Source: Notolepis coatsorum
Taxonomy: Eukaryota > Chordata > Actinopteri > Aulopiformes > Paralepididae
DNA: 64,000 nucleotides
Direction: 5' to 3'
Assembly (NCBI GenBank): GCA_963971535.1
Contig: OZ020594.1
Coordinates: 118,455,127-118,519,126, forward strand
Positions 43,167 through 53,857 of this stretch are shown in pieces (position 1 is the stretch's first letter; each line of letters begins with the position of its first letter). The position numbers and the translations under genes are program-made. Under the pieces are notes generated by a model. It was not told the DNA's origin and did not search any database. It worked only from the letters and a program-made list of their open reading frames with translations.

Positions 43167-44270
43167 TTATAACATGGTTGCATTAGACATGGTAACATTG
43201 CGGCACGGTGGTGTAGTGGTTAACACTGTCGCCTCACAGCAAGAAGGTCCAGGGTTCGATTCCCGCTTGGGGACCAGGTTTCCATGATGCCAGTTACCCA
43301 GGTGGGGTATCTCCCAGGCCTTTCTGTGTGGAGTTTGCATGTTCTCCCCGTGCTCGCAAGGGTTTCCCCCCCGATAAGATAAACCCAATGGAAAAACATG
43401 CACAACAACAAGATCGCTAACGCTGTGGCGTCCTTGACGAAGACGGACAGGAGCACTTGGATTGGTCCCCTGGCGCGGCTCACGTTGACGCCTGTCTGCT
43501 CCCGGCTGCCCTTGGGGGGGAAGGGCGACGGGATGGGTTAATCGCAGATACGAATTGCATGCATGCATCGCATGTGTGCCAATTGATGACCTCGGAGCAG
43601 GTCCTAAATTATTATTATTATTATTATATTAACATGGTTACATTAGACATGGTAACATTAACATGGTTACATTAGACATGGTAACATTATAACATGGTTG
43701 CATTAGACATGGTAACATTAACATGGTTACATTAGACTAACGTGGTTACATTAGACATGGTAACATTATAACATGGTTGCATTAGACATGGTAACATTAA
43801 CATGGTTACATTAGACATGGTAACATTATAACATGGTTGCATTAGACATGGTAACATTATAACATGGTTGCATTAGACATGGTAACATTAACATGGTTAC
43901 ATTAGACATGGTAACATTATAACATGGTTGCATTAGACATGGTAACATTAACATGGTTACATTAGACATGGTAACATTATAACATGGTTGCATTAGACAT
44001 GGTAACATTAACATGGTTACATTAGACATGGTAACATAATAACATGGTTGCATTAGACATGGTAACATTAACATGGTTACATTAGACATGGTAACATTAT
44101 AACATGGTTGCATTAGACATGGTAACATTAACATGGTTACATTAGACATGGTAACATTATAACATGGTTGCATTAGACATGGTAACATTAACATGGTTAC
44201 ATTAGACATGGTAACATTATAACATGGTTGCATTAGACATGGTAACATACGGTACATTAGACATGGTAAA
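43167..44270 (-). repeat. Minisatellite in gypsy LTR, right arm
   Basis: The same 29-30 bp units as at 33897-34458, inverted and about twice as many even without the inserted SINE. This shows array length change between the two arms. Confidence 0.95.
43197..43630 (+). mobile_element. Complete tRNA-headed SINE with (ATT)n tail
   Basis: The head CGGCACGGTGGTGTAGTGG holds the A-box and GGTTCGATTCCCG the B-box. A central GTGTGGAGTTTGCATGTTCT segment and the 3' part CTGCTCCCGGCTGCCCTTGG follow, ending in (ATT)n. It interrupts the minisatellite between TAACATT and TTAACATGG, consistent with a short target duplication. It is the full form of the fragment at 1059-1250. Confidence 0.9.
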
Positions 44271-44479
44271 CATTTATGTTGGGGCTAATGGACTGTAAAG
44301 CTGACGGGACCGTTCTTATTGGTTTGAGATGATTTTTGTTGTACCATACGTTGCTATGGGGTGCCCCATTTATTTTGATCTTCTTTTTGGTTAATACAAC
44401 ACTTTGAATTTAACACTGTTCCAGTACTCTCATTCTTTATAGCTGAACAGGTTTGTTTATTATTATCAAGCTTGTTACA

Positions 44480-45223
44480 GTAGCACCAGTGCTATGTGCA
44501 AAAAAAGTTAACGTACAGCCCTGTCGTAGGTGCATCTGTTAAAACCGCTTGCCCTGCCCGAGTGTTTAGACCCCGCCCCCACGCTGCAGCTTGGCCCAGA
44601 CAACAAGCCATATTGTTTCAAATGGAGTGCAATAGTGGCCGCAAGGCATTAGGCGGCGGTATCGGACCGTTGCGGTCTCAGACAGAGTGCCACACATGTC
44701 CACAGCACAGCAGGATGAATTATGAATGGAAATAGTGAATAAAAGAAATAACGATCATAATAACAAGTTTACTCGTTGTTGGCGTCCAACGATTGGCGGG
44801 CTATAACAAGTATACTCGTCATTGGTAATTAATGTGTTAAGGCCGAGCGGTCCGACAATCATTTCACAGCATAAATAGATCAATGCAGTCCGTATTAATT
44901 AATGCAGCGTTTTTCCCCCCAAATGTATCCAAGTGTAAAGACCCTAACCCTATGAAAACAGCAGTCAAAGTGTATATTTTCAGCACTACGTTTGTTTACC
45001 AATTACTTTAAGTGTTATATGAATACATATGAGTTTACAGAAATCTCAGCGCATTGAGTTGGAAACCGGCAGATATTGACGCAAGGAAATGGAGCAGCCA
45101 TATGCAAGTGTAGTCCTATGAAAGAAGAGACCCGGGACTTTCGATGGTGTTACGTGTGGGTGTGTTTGTACCCTGATCAGGTGTTCCCAGTGTGATGTGT
45201 AATGTCTGCTTGTAGTTCCCTGT
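44480..45223. other. Mostly unassigned; piggyBac-like right terminus at 44755-44840
   Basis: Ending at TTAA (44837-44840), the minus-strand sequence reads TTAACACATTAATTACCAAT then a repeated ACGAGTATACTTG motif, like a piggyBac-type terminus. A matching left end was not found. Confidence 0.4.
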
Positions 45224-45612
45224 CCTGGTCGCGTGAATATTAAAGGCAACCAACTTGTGTTCAGCGTTTCTCTGATTGGCCACACAGGCGCGTGGCAGAG
45301 AGTTGCGGCAGCGGCCGTCTTCCGTTGTACAATTGTTTACATCAGGCTGACCGCTGTTGTATTCGCAAATATGAGAGCCAGCAATATGCAGCTCCAGTTA
45401 ACCTAATGTATTCGCAAATATGAGAGCCAGCAATACGCAGCTCCAGTTAACCTAATTTATACCGTAATGAATCATTAAGAAAATATACCGCTAACTGGAA
45501 TATGTTGTTTCTTTACACATATGTTGGGATTATGTAATTGGTTTGTCATGACAAAACAATAAAAATCGCTACTTTACATCAGGGTGAACGCTGTTACGCT
45601 GCCACCACCCAC

Positions 45613-45785
45613 TTCAATGACAGAGCTCTCATATTTGCGAATGCATAAACTATATCTTAAATTATGGCTATGTGTCTAATATGGCTGTCGCGAAGTCATT
45701 GATAAGCGACAGCCATATTAGACACATAGACATAATTTAAGATATAGTTTCTGCATTCGCAAAATATGAGAGCTCTGTCATTGAA
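45613..45785. repeat. Near-perfect 79-bp hairpin with 14-base loop
   Basis: Left arm 45613-45691 and right arm 45706-45785 pair almost completely; the loop is GAAGTCATTGATAA. The arms share AATATGGCTGTCGC / GCGACAGCCATATT at the centre. Confidence 0.92.
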
Positions 45786-46077
45786 AGGGCTTCTAAGTTC
45801 TACAACGGAAGATGGCCGCTGCTGCTGGAGCTGGACCCAGTCAAGCCGGCGGCGGCGCACGGAAGCCGGGTGAAACCACCGCATCGCCCCGCTGGCGCTT
45901 CAGCAGCCTCCACTGATGTACAGTGATGAGCGAATCTGGTAGTTGGTTTATGACGTTAAAAAACGCAAAATAACATATAACGTTACAGTGTACAGTTTCT
46001 AGTTAATCAGTCAGGCGTCAGCCTCCACACTGATATACAGTGACACCCAGACTTTCTAGTTACAGTAGTGACGCGTG

Positions 46078-46252
46078 AATCGAGATAGTCCTAACAGTGT
46101 TTATTATTAAGAGTCAGATAGTCCTAACAGTGTTTATAGTCCTAACAGTGTTTATTAGTAAGAGTCAGATAGTCCTAACAGTGTTTATTATTAAGAGTCA
46201 GATAGTCCTAACAGTTTTTATTATTAAGAGTCCTAACAGTGTTTATTATTAA
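46078..46252 (+). repeat. Short tandem repeat, about 33-bp unit
   Basis: Copies of GATAGTCCTAACAGTGTTTA with TTATTAAGAGTCA, some shortened, five to six in number, inside the foldback element. Confidence 0.8.
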
Positions 46253-46603
46253 TTAACGTCATAAACCAACTACCAGATTTATTTTGCACCAGGGAACTTG
46301 AAGGTTCCTGCCGCGCTCGCGGCAAAAGGGGGCAGGCCAATCAGAGAAAAGCTGAACACAAGTTGATTGCCTTTAATATTCACGCGTCCTGGTCTTGTAG
46401 TTCTCTGTCGTTTCCCTCCCAGGTGTATCCATCTGTAATCAGCCCAGGTGTTTCTTGTCTCGTCATTCCCTTGTGTATAACTGTTCTGTTCTCCCCTGTG
46501 TGTGGTGGCTGATCCTGTCTGTACAGTCCTGTGGTTTGTTTGTTGTTACTTTATGTTATTTCTCTGGAGCCCAGGATTGGAACAAGCTGCCTATACCCAT
46601 CAA

Positions 46604-47351
46604 CAGGGACGTGCACAGGACTTTAGAGGGGCAGGTGCTCAAAGGCTAAAAAGGGCACTATACCTGTGTGTGTTTTAACTGAGCAAGCCCGATTTTTAAG
46701 GGCCCTTTTTGGGCGGGGGGGCCCCCTTTTTATGCTTTTTGGGGGGTTTTGGTGATCAAATATTGAATATTGAACTAATAATCAGTGCAGGAGCTCACTT
46801 ATCCTTGAAAGACACTTTTATCACTGACTTAAAAGGCCCATCTCCATAAATGTTCAGGGGGGAGGGAATAAGTGCTTACCCTACAGACCCCAAGAAGTGC
46901 TGTATATTCTGTATTGTTTAATATAAATGCATTTTTTATTCCAATCCCGATTTGTATTTGAGATTCCCAAATCCCATCAGACTTGACTTCTTCGTGTCCC
47001 TCAATGCGTGTAATACCAGCATTCAACTGTATGCGCCACAGCGGTTTCTATCATCATCATCATCACCACCCACGCTATGCATAAAATATATAGGTCCGCG
47101 GAGAGGCACGCTGAGGAGGCCGTGCAAACTGCAATGGAATATGGGGCATCTCTCTCTCTTTACCTAATATTTTGATTCTATCCTGACATTTTTCAGTTGG
47201 AAGGGCAGTCTATATGCGTAACGGTAAAAAAAAAAATAATAATAATATATTTTTATTTTATTAAATTTTTTCCAAAAAGGGCACTTTTTTGATGAGGCTC
47301 AAAAAGGCAGGTGCTCAAGCACCCCTTGGCCTCTATGTGTGCACGTGCCTG
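46604..47351. mobile_element. hAT-like non-autonomous element (imperfect termini)
   Basis: The left end CAGGGACGTGCAC and inverted right end GTGCACGTGCCTG match with one difference, and GGCAGGTGCTCAA recurs inverted inside each end. An 8-bp duplication was not found, so the boundaries are uncertain. No transposase ORF. Confidence 0.5.
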
Positions 47352-47590
47352 CATACCACTCTTCATACTGTTCATTCTGTTAAATGTTCATACTGTATAC
47401 ATCTTAGCACATTCATACCTACCTTTACTGTTTATTGTATTTATATATTATACATAATATGTAAGTTAAATTACACTGCACTTTACTGCTTCTTTTGCAC
47501 TTCTGGTTCGATCCTAAACTGCATTTCGTTGTCTCAGTACTTGTAGTCTGTGCAAATGACAATAAAGTTGAATCTAATCTAAATATCAAT
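47352..47590 (+). mobile_element. LINE 3' end with (TCTAA)n tail
   Basis: Contains AACTGCATTTCGTTGTCTCA and ends GACAATAAAGTTGAATCTAA, a fish LINE 3' end form. Coding sequence is absent. Confidence 0.6.
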
Positions 47591-47929
47591 CATGCCAGAA
47601 ACTACTCAATTAAGCCAAGAAAAGAAGTTTGGTCAACAGTAGAAAATATACAAGGCAAGCAATTGCATTCCACAATTCTTTTTTGCATTATAGGCCTATA
47701 ATATGTCCAGGTAGAGGGTAAAGGTCCAGTCTTCCACTCGTGTTGTTGGTAGTGCTAGATTCGGGCCTTGCTGTCATGACTGCTGCTCACAAACCTCAGA
47801 CTGGACGCACGCACGTCATTATAGTGGTAATTTATCCTAGAAAACAAAACGGAGATAGAGTTATGGAGTTGCACATGTACTCTACAACAACACGCATCTT
47901 GTATCTCTTCTCATCTTGAACATTTCCAT

Positions 47930-48006
47930 TCCACAGCATGCAAGCATCCTGCTTCAAGAGGTGTATGATTGTGTATGTGACAATAAAACTATTTGATTTG
48001 ATTTCA
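47930..48006 (+). mobile_element. LINE 3' tail with (GATTT)n
   Basis: GTGACAATAAAACTATTTGA followed by TTTGATTT repeats is a second LINE tail type. Only the terminus is recognisable. Confidence 0.5.
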
Positions 48007-48125
48007 ATATTTTAGAGGGTTTAGAGTTCACCCACCAGTTTCTGCTGTGGGAAACTTGGTATTTTAGTATACATATTTTGTTTGCTTAATCATAACATCT
48101 AACTTTTATAGATCGACGTCTTACC

Positions 48126-49470
48126 ATGGTTAGCTGTGCAGCATTTGGATGTACCAATCGGTCCGAGAAAGGGATCCGGATGTATGGCTTATTGGCTTCC
48201 CAAAAGACACAGACAGGAGAAGAAAAAGGTTGACTAGTTTATATAGTTTAACTAGTATACAGCTCAGACAACAACTTAAAGGTCAGGCCAGCTTGACTTA
48301 GATATGACATGGCCAAGTAAATCACATCTTGTTCTTTTTCTCGTTGTCTTCATATCAATCTTGTGACAGATACGACAAAACCCATAATCTCACCTTTGTT
48401 TACCTTTCTTGTCATTATCTTATTAATTTGTCATCTTAATTTGTCATATTTTAAACTGTGCATAATCTTTCTATGGCCATAGAAACGGATAATAAACTAT
48501 ATTCTATTTTTGATACAATTTGACTCATCTGAATTTCTACAGTTTCACTGTTTGGCTAATTTAAAATATTCCACAACAGGTTCAATGTGTTTTACTGTAA
48601 TATGTACATGACTACAATGAATTTGTGATTGACAATTATGGGGTAAAGTCTGGAATGATTCTGCAGGCACATTTTGAGGGAGAGCAATTCACAGCAAACT
48701 AAAAGGGCCAACTAAAATTGAAGGCTGATGCTGTTCCAACCATATTTGTGCATCGCCCTAAGCCCAAGAGGAGGAATAGTCCCGCTGTGAGAGCCAGCCC
48801 AAAACCTCCAGCACATGTTCATGCAGTGGCCAATGACCACACATATCCATATAAAGATGGAACCATGAGTATTAGGGGAGGTGTTTGACATGCTGAAGGT
48901 AGATGGCCTGACAGAGATGGAGAGGGAGTGTGTGCTGACTCTGGACGAGATGTCAATGTGACGTTACCCGGCCACACAGGAGAGGCAACACATGCATGTC
49001 TTTTTATGTTGGCAAGGGAGCATGACACGATGGAAACAAGTAGTGGCTTACCACTACAGTGGCAATTCCACTAATGGGGCAATTTATAAAGCAATCATCC
49101 TGGACATTATTGACAGAGCAGCTTTCATAGGGCTACATGTAATTAACGTCACCACACACATGGGCAGCCCTAATCTGGCAATGTGGAAGTGGACCTTTGG
49201 AGTGAACCACAACAAAACATCTGTCCCACATCCAGCAAGACCAGACAGTAGGCTATACTTCCTGCCAGACGTCCCACATCTGGTGAAGAACCCGAGGAGT
49301 GCCCTGGTCCATGGACAGACGTTTACAATTCCACCAGATTCCATAGAGAAAGAGAACCTCTCATCCAATGAAGTTTCAATTGGTCCATTGAAAGATTTTG
49401 GTGGATTTTCAAGAGGGGATGGTAATGAAAGAATTTGGGGTGAACAGGCAGCTAACTTATTTAATATATA
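48126..49470 (+). pseudogene. THAP-domain / P-element-type transposase relic
   Basis: At 48126 an ATG opens VSCAAFGCTNRSEKGIRMYG, the start of a THAP zinc finger (C2CH). A local duplication shifts FPKDTDRRRK into another frame. At about 48665-48760 the rest of the domain appears (FEGEQF, then DAVPTIF, the THAP AVPxxF signature). From 48890 the catalytic part reads ECVLTLDEM, then TRWKQVVAYHYSGNS, IGLHVINVT and FLPDVPHLVKN, as in P-superfamily transposases such as THAP9. Stops and frameshifts (for example near 48960) and missing segments make it a relic. Confidence 0.8.
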
Positions 49471-49471
49471 A

Positions 49472-50060
49472 TATATTGGCTTGACAAACCTTATAGTGCA
49501 GCTGTAGTTTCAAACCATTGGTCTATCATTGCCAGATTTCTTGGTCTGCTTTGTAAATCAGAAATATAGATCTGTTTTGCAAGATGCAAGCTAACCATGT
49601 TAGTTGAGCAACTTATTATGCATTGTAATCAGATGTGCTAATACGGTCGAAACTATGTGTTGCTCACTAACAATAAATCGAATAAACGAAGTATATATAA
49701 ATAATTTGAGGTAAATGTAACGTTAGGCCAATGCATTGGTTATGGTAACGTTAGCTAACTGCATTTAGAATCTAACAAGCTATTAACTTACGATAAACAT
49801 TAACTAAAGCTGGCTACATAAAATACCACTATTGACTAAATCCATGAGTCGTCTGCTAATGCGTTAAAAATGTAAAAAAAAATGCAGTAAGTAAAGTAAA
49901 CTTACTTACCAGCGAGTGCCCCTCGGAAAACAATGAAAAGTAATGGCGTTCAAGGCTGGAAAACGTTCACTGCTTGGAACTACGGACCGCCCATGAGGCG
50001 CTTCACTTCCACATTCCACGATAACAATGAAAGCCTATGAGAGTGTCACAACTCTTATTA
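49472..50060. other. Unassigned AT-rich sequence
   Basis: Contains TAACGTTAGCTAAC-like motifs frequent in fish DNA. No gene seen. Confidence 0.4.
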
Positions 50061-50067
50061 TATGGCT

Positions 50068-50122
50068 CTGATTGTACCCATTCTGCAATCTGTTAAATAA
50101 AGTTTTCTTTCATTCATTCATG
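50068..50122 (+). mobile_element. L2 LINE 3' stub with (TTCA)n tail
   Basis: TTGTACCCATTCTGCAATCT then TAAATAAAG and (TTCA)n, the same end as elsewhere; only about 55 bp remain. Confidence 0.7.
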
Positions 50123-50185
50123 ATGGCAGACCGATCCAGGGCGGAGGTCTCACATCGACATGCTGTCCGTTTCACCTGTTTTCTA

Positions 50186-50453
50186 CGGCGTTAGATTCTT
50201 TTTTTTTTTAAACTTTGGCCATTTCCCTGGCTCTTTTATACGTTTATCGCATTTATACTTGGTCAAGTTCGACCGACAGAAGCAGGCTGAAAGGGTTCAG
50301 ATGGGGGGGAAGACACTCTGGGAAAGGCACGGCTGCAGTCCGGGATTCGAACTCGCTCAGCCCCAGATCCGTGACGAGCACGGTTGTCCACGGCGCTGAA
50401 ATAGCACTCGCGGTACGTGGTGAGCTACTGGAGCTCCCCGGCGTTAGATTCTT
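50186..50453 (-). mobile_element. tRNA-headed SINE with perfect 15-bp target duplication
   Basis: CGGCGTTAGATTCTT stands at 50186-50200 and 50439-50453. The insert between is on the minus strand: its poly(A) appears as the T-run after 50200, and its head has a B-box GAGTTCGAATCCC near 50355. The duplication size is typical of LINE-driven retroposition. Confidence 0.85.
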
Positions 50454-51401
50454 AACACATTGACTGCCACGCTTCTATCCATCAATGTATGATCACTGCC
50501 ACCAGTCTAAGCCTATGGAGATGTTCACCTTCTTTGCAGGGCTATAACTTTTTTAATTGTATTGCTAAATTGACATTACTATGGCCCATTCAACATCGAT
50601 TATCTATCATTCAGGATGTAGGAACGTTATACTTTTTCATTAATAGATTCTTCCAAAAATACCGTCTAGAATATAATTATGTTTTTATCGTTTTCTGCAG
50701 TAATTCCTAGAATGTGAGTTATAGGCATAAACGCATATATAGATTATCAACTGCTGTTTATTGCCGATACACGCTATATTAAAAATTTCAACTGTACATG
50801 ATCCTAAACGTTATGACTCATCATGCGCGGATGAACGGGGGGGGGGTCGTTTATAATTCCGTGATCGTCAGTAAATGCTTTATGTAGTATGGGTTGATTT
50901 ATTGATCAGATGGTTTGTAAATAAAGAAATGTACAATCGCCTTGAAAATAACGTTACTGTCCTCTTACCGTTCACCGATGAGACTGGAGGAAAAAGATCC
51001 CACTTATTTGACGTCGATCGACTAGATCCATTTCCGGTTTGTGTGGCGCAATAAACGCCCAAATCATATCAATTATTGAGTTATGGCAGCGATCCATATA
51101 CACGGATGTGTGTCTAGAGTCCCGCAACAATATGTGACTGCCGGACGGATTTCCCAGATGCACCGAGATCACCAGATCCATTTCTGGTTGTAACTCGCCC
51201 GATCATCCACCAGGCGGCTGTATTGAAGCGTTGCACTGTTGTGCAGAGTCCCACTGTCTCAGCAGAGGCTGGGTGGCGGAATTATGAATAACATGGCGAA
51301 AAAATGAAATATGATCTCAATAACGTCGTACGCCGTGCTTTGGCAGAATTCGCATGACCAGCAAACCCGTCGTACAACGTGATTGGCGGTCAATGTGTTA
51401 A
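50452..51401. mobile_element. piggyBac-like MITE (TTAA-flanked)
   Basis: TTAACACATTGACTGCCACG at the left mirrors CGGTCAATGTGTTAA at the right (51387-51401), giving inverted ends CACATTGACYGCC and a TTAA duplication, the piggyBac signature. About 950 bp, no transposase frame. A G(10) run lies at 50838. Confidence 0.75.
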
Positions 51402-51589
51402 CCATCTGCAGCCTGACATCCACCAGGGTTATTTTCTCCTCCTGTACTGCTACCGCCTGTCACCTAGAGGGCCCTCCAACCTGGTGGGAGAGCTGTACAA
51501 AAGACGGCAGAACCATTGACTGCTCTTCCCACCACCTGAAAATGAGACATGGACCCATGTTTTTGTACTTGTGTTGATGTGTTATTGTA

Positions 51590-52192
51590 TTATTATAGCT
51601 ATTGTGTCTGCCCAGAACGCAGCCGCCCGTCTGATCTCCAACTTACCAAAGTCAGCCCATGTTACCCCACTTCTTAGGGACCTGGCTCCCCATCGCCGCA
51701 ACGAATTTGCTTCAAGGTCCTCGACCTGGCATATCGTGCAGCGAAGGGAACGGCTCCCTCCTGCCTCCGGTCAATGGTCTCTAACTACACACCCTCAAGA
51801 CCCCTCCGCTCTACATCTTCTGGCCGCCTCAGACCCACTCCTATCCGAGCTCCGGGGTGGGCCACAATGGTGGAACGAACATCCCACCACAGTTAGGACA
51901 GCCGAAACATGATCAATCTTTCGCCGTCAACTAAAAACACACTTCTTCAATCAATAACTGAAATTAAAAAAATTATAATAACACTCTTACTGTCTTATAC
52001 TATCATGCACTCCTCCTACTATACTAATATGTCTTTACTACTATGCACTCATCACTGCAGCACCCAAGTTTCAGCACTGTTTGATGAACATTGTTACTCA
52101 GTTGTAAGAGTCGTACCCTTCCTGCTGACTTGTCGTACAGAACCTGTAAGTCGCTTTGGATAAAAGCGTCAGCTAAATGACTAAATGTAAAT
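51590..52192 (+). mobile_element. L2-clade LINE 3' end with SINE-shared tail
   Basis: The frame opens QNAAARLISNLPKSAHVTPL and continues with LRDLAPHR, the C-terminal region of fish L2-type RT proteins, with frameshifts. It ends with CGCTTTGGATAAAAGCG and ACTAAATGTAAATGTA, a tail shared with several fish SINEs such as the one at 1985-2234. Confidence 0.75.
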
Positions 52193-52261
52193 GTATTCTT
52201 GTCTGGGAACCTACCTTCTTTTACGCCCAGGTCAATTTAGGTAGACATTTGAGCTTTTGCC

Positions 52262-52760
52262 ATGATATGACTAATACGTCTTGGATGGGACTATACGACA
52301 CTAGGTGGAACTAGGCTTGAATACGTCTCAGATGGCACTATACAACACTAGGTGGAACTAGAATTGAATACGTCTCGGGCAACTACGACACTACAGTAGG
52401 TGGAGTTGAATACGTCTCGGGCGACTACGACACTAGGTGGAACTAGGTTTGAATACATCTCAGGGGGGACTATGATGCTAGGTGGAACTAGAGTTGAATA
52501 CATCTCAGGGGGGACTATATGACTAGGGTTGAATACGTCTAAGGGGACTATATGACACTAGGTGGAACTAGGGTTGAATACGTCTCGGGACTATACGACA
52601 CGAGATGGAACTAGGGTTGAATACGTCTCGGGACTATATGACACGAGATGGAACTAGGGTTGAATACGTCTCAGGGGAGACTATAGACACGGTAGAACTA
52701 GGGTTGAATATGTCTCAAGGGGGACCATACAACACTAGGTGGACATGGGTTGCACATTTT
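52262..52760 (+). repeat. Degenerate minisatellite, about 40-50-bp unit
   Basis: Units contain GACACTAGGTGGAACTAGGG and TTGAATACGTCTC, with many indels; about ten copies. Confidence 0.85.
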
Positions 52761-53029
52761 ACAAAATTATGCTCAATATCTGTAGAGGCTTACTTTGATC
52801 TTTAATGTTGAATATTAAGCTTGTACTGCCAAATTCAGATGATAAATAAATCATTGAAGCTTGGCATCAAGCATTAAAGGCATGATGACAAGCGGACGGA
52901 GCAACTTAACCATGCACTCTGCACTGGGCTGTTTCTCCCCATCTCCTCCCCTCCCCTTTACTACAGATGTCCCTGAAACAAAACCATGAGTGAATGAACA
53001 GCAGGGTCATTACAATAGGCTGATCCTGT
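52761..53029. other. Unassigned sequence
   Basis: No gene or repeat recognised. Confidence 0.4.
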
Positions 53030-53100
53030 TGTACTCAAACCGTGACCCCAAAACCGAGGTACGTACCGAACCGTAGCTTCTGTGTACCGTTACACCCCTA
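53030..53100 (-). mobile_element. hAT terminus fragment
   Basis: On the minus strand TAGGGGTGTAACGGTACACA begins a segment with GGTTCGGTACGTACCTCGG, a form common at hAT-type ends in fish. No second end found. Confidence 0.5.
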
Positions 53101-53324
53101 TTGAGTAGAATTCAGTGAGCTCCAATGGGCACAAGGAGCAGTCCAGTCCAATAGGCAAAGCAAGACACGTTAACACACACCATATAACTAGAGTTATGAT
53201 AATAACTCGTTATATTGAGCCCATTTTAATTTAGTTATATTAAGGTCAGAGGTCAAGGAACGACTTTGACTTTGGTATTAAGGTCTCCACAGATTATCAC
53301 TCATTCCTCACGACCGACAATGGG

Positions 53325-53409
53325 ATCAAAATGGGGGACCCTGATGTAAACAGGACGAAAGTCTTTCTCTGGTCTGCATCCCCTTAAACAATTGTGTGTA
53401 TTGAGCCGT
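53325..53409 (+). mobile_element. L2 LINE 3' UTR piece, cut by an opposing L2
   Basis: AAATGGGGGACCCTGATGTA through GTATTGAGCCGT, then an abrupt switch to the tail of the minus-strand L2 that starts at 53410. Confidence 0.75.
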
Positions 53410-53857
53410 TGCCCGTTTGATTGAATGATTGATTGAAAAGTTTATTAACAGATTGCAGAATGGGTACAGTACAGTACAGCTCAATACATACAATTGTTAA
53501 GGGGATGCAGACCAGAGAAAGACTTTCGTCTTGTTTACATCAGGGTCCCCCATTTTCAATTCATCATAACATATATGACATACATGACATACAGATAGAC
53601 AGTACTGCTATATCTATACATTTATGACATATCAGATTTGCAAATACAGTACTGTTTGTGATACAAAAGTGTCCAGAAAAAGAGTGTATATACATTTGAC
53701 GTAGAAACTGTACATTGGAGGAGGTTGGGTGGGTGGGGGCTGTACATTGGAGGTGGGGGGGGGGGTTGGGTAGGGGGGGAACACACATTGTACACTGTAC
53801 ATTGGAATACTGACAAAGCCATACTTGGTCATTTACAGTACAACTAGGTTAGGACAT

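Larger units (their letters stand above)
33897..44270. repeat. Giant inverted repeat made of two gypsy copies
   Basis: Left arm 33897-37453 and right arm 37904-about 44270 are reverse complements once three right-arm insertions are set aside; arm length is about 3.6 kb. The spacer (37454-37903) is 450 bp present only in the left copy. Each arm goes pol then LTR then minisatellite outward. Confidence 0.9.
42734..44479 (+). mobile_element. Ty3/gypsy 3' LTR, right arm (contains minisatellite and SINE)
   Basis: TGTGTAACATGCG begins directly after the polypurine tract GGTGGGGGGGA. The sequence runs through a minisatellite, then a unique part with TTGGTTAATACAACACTTTG, and ends at AAGCTTGTTACA (44479), giving TGT...ACA termini. 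The end is a proposal because no partner LTR is complete in the window. Confidence 0.6.
45224..46392. mobile_element. Foldback element with 59-bp terminal inverted repeats
   Basis: 45224-45282 and 46334-46392 are inverted with few mismatches (shared core GTGAATATTAAAGGCAA and CTGATTGGCC). Inside are a 50-bp tandem duplicate (45359-45459), a second inverted pair (GGTAGTTGGTTTATGACGTT near 45940 and 46254) and the long hairpin at 45613-45785. No ORF with similarity. Confidence 0.75.
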
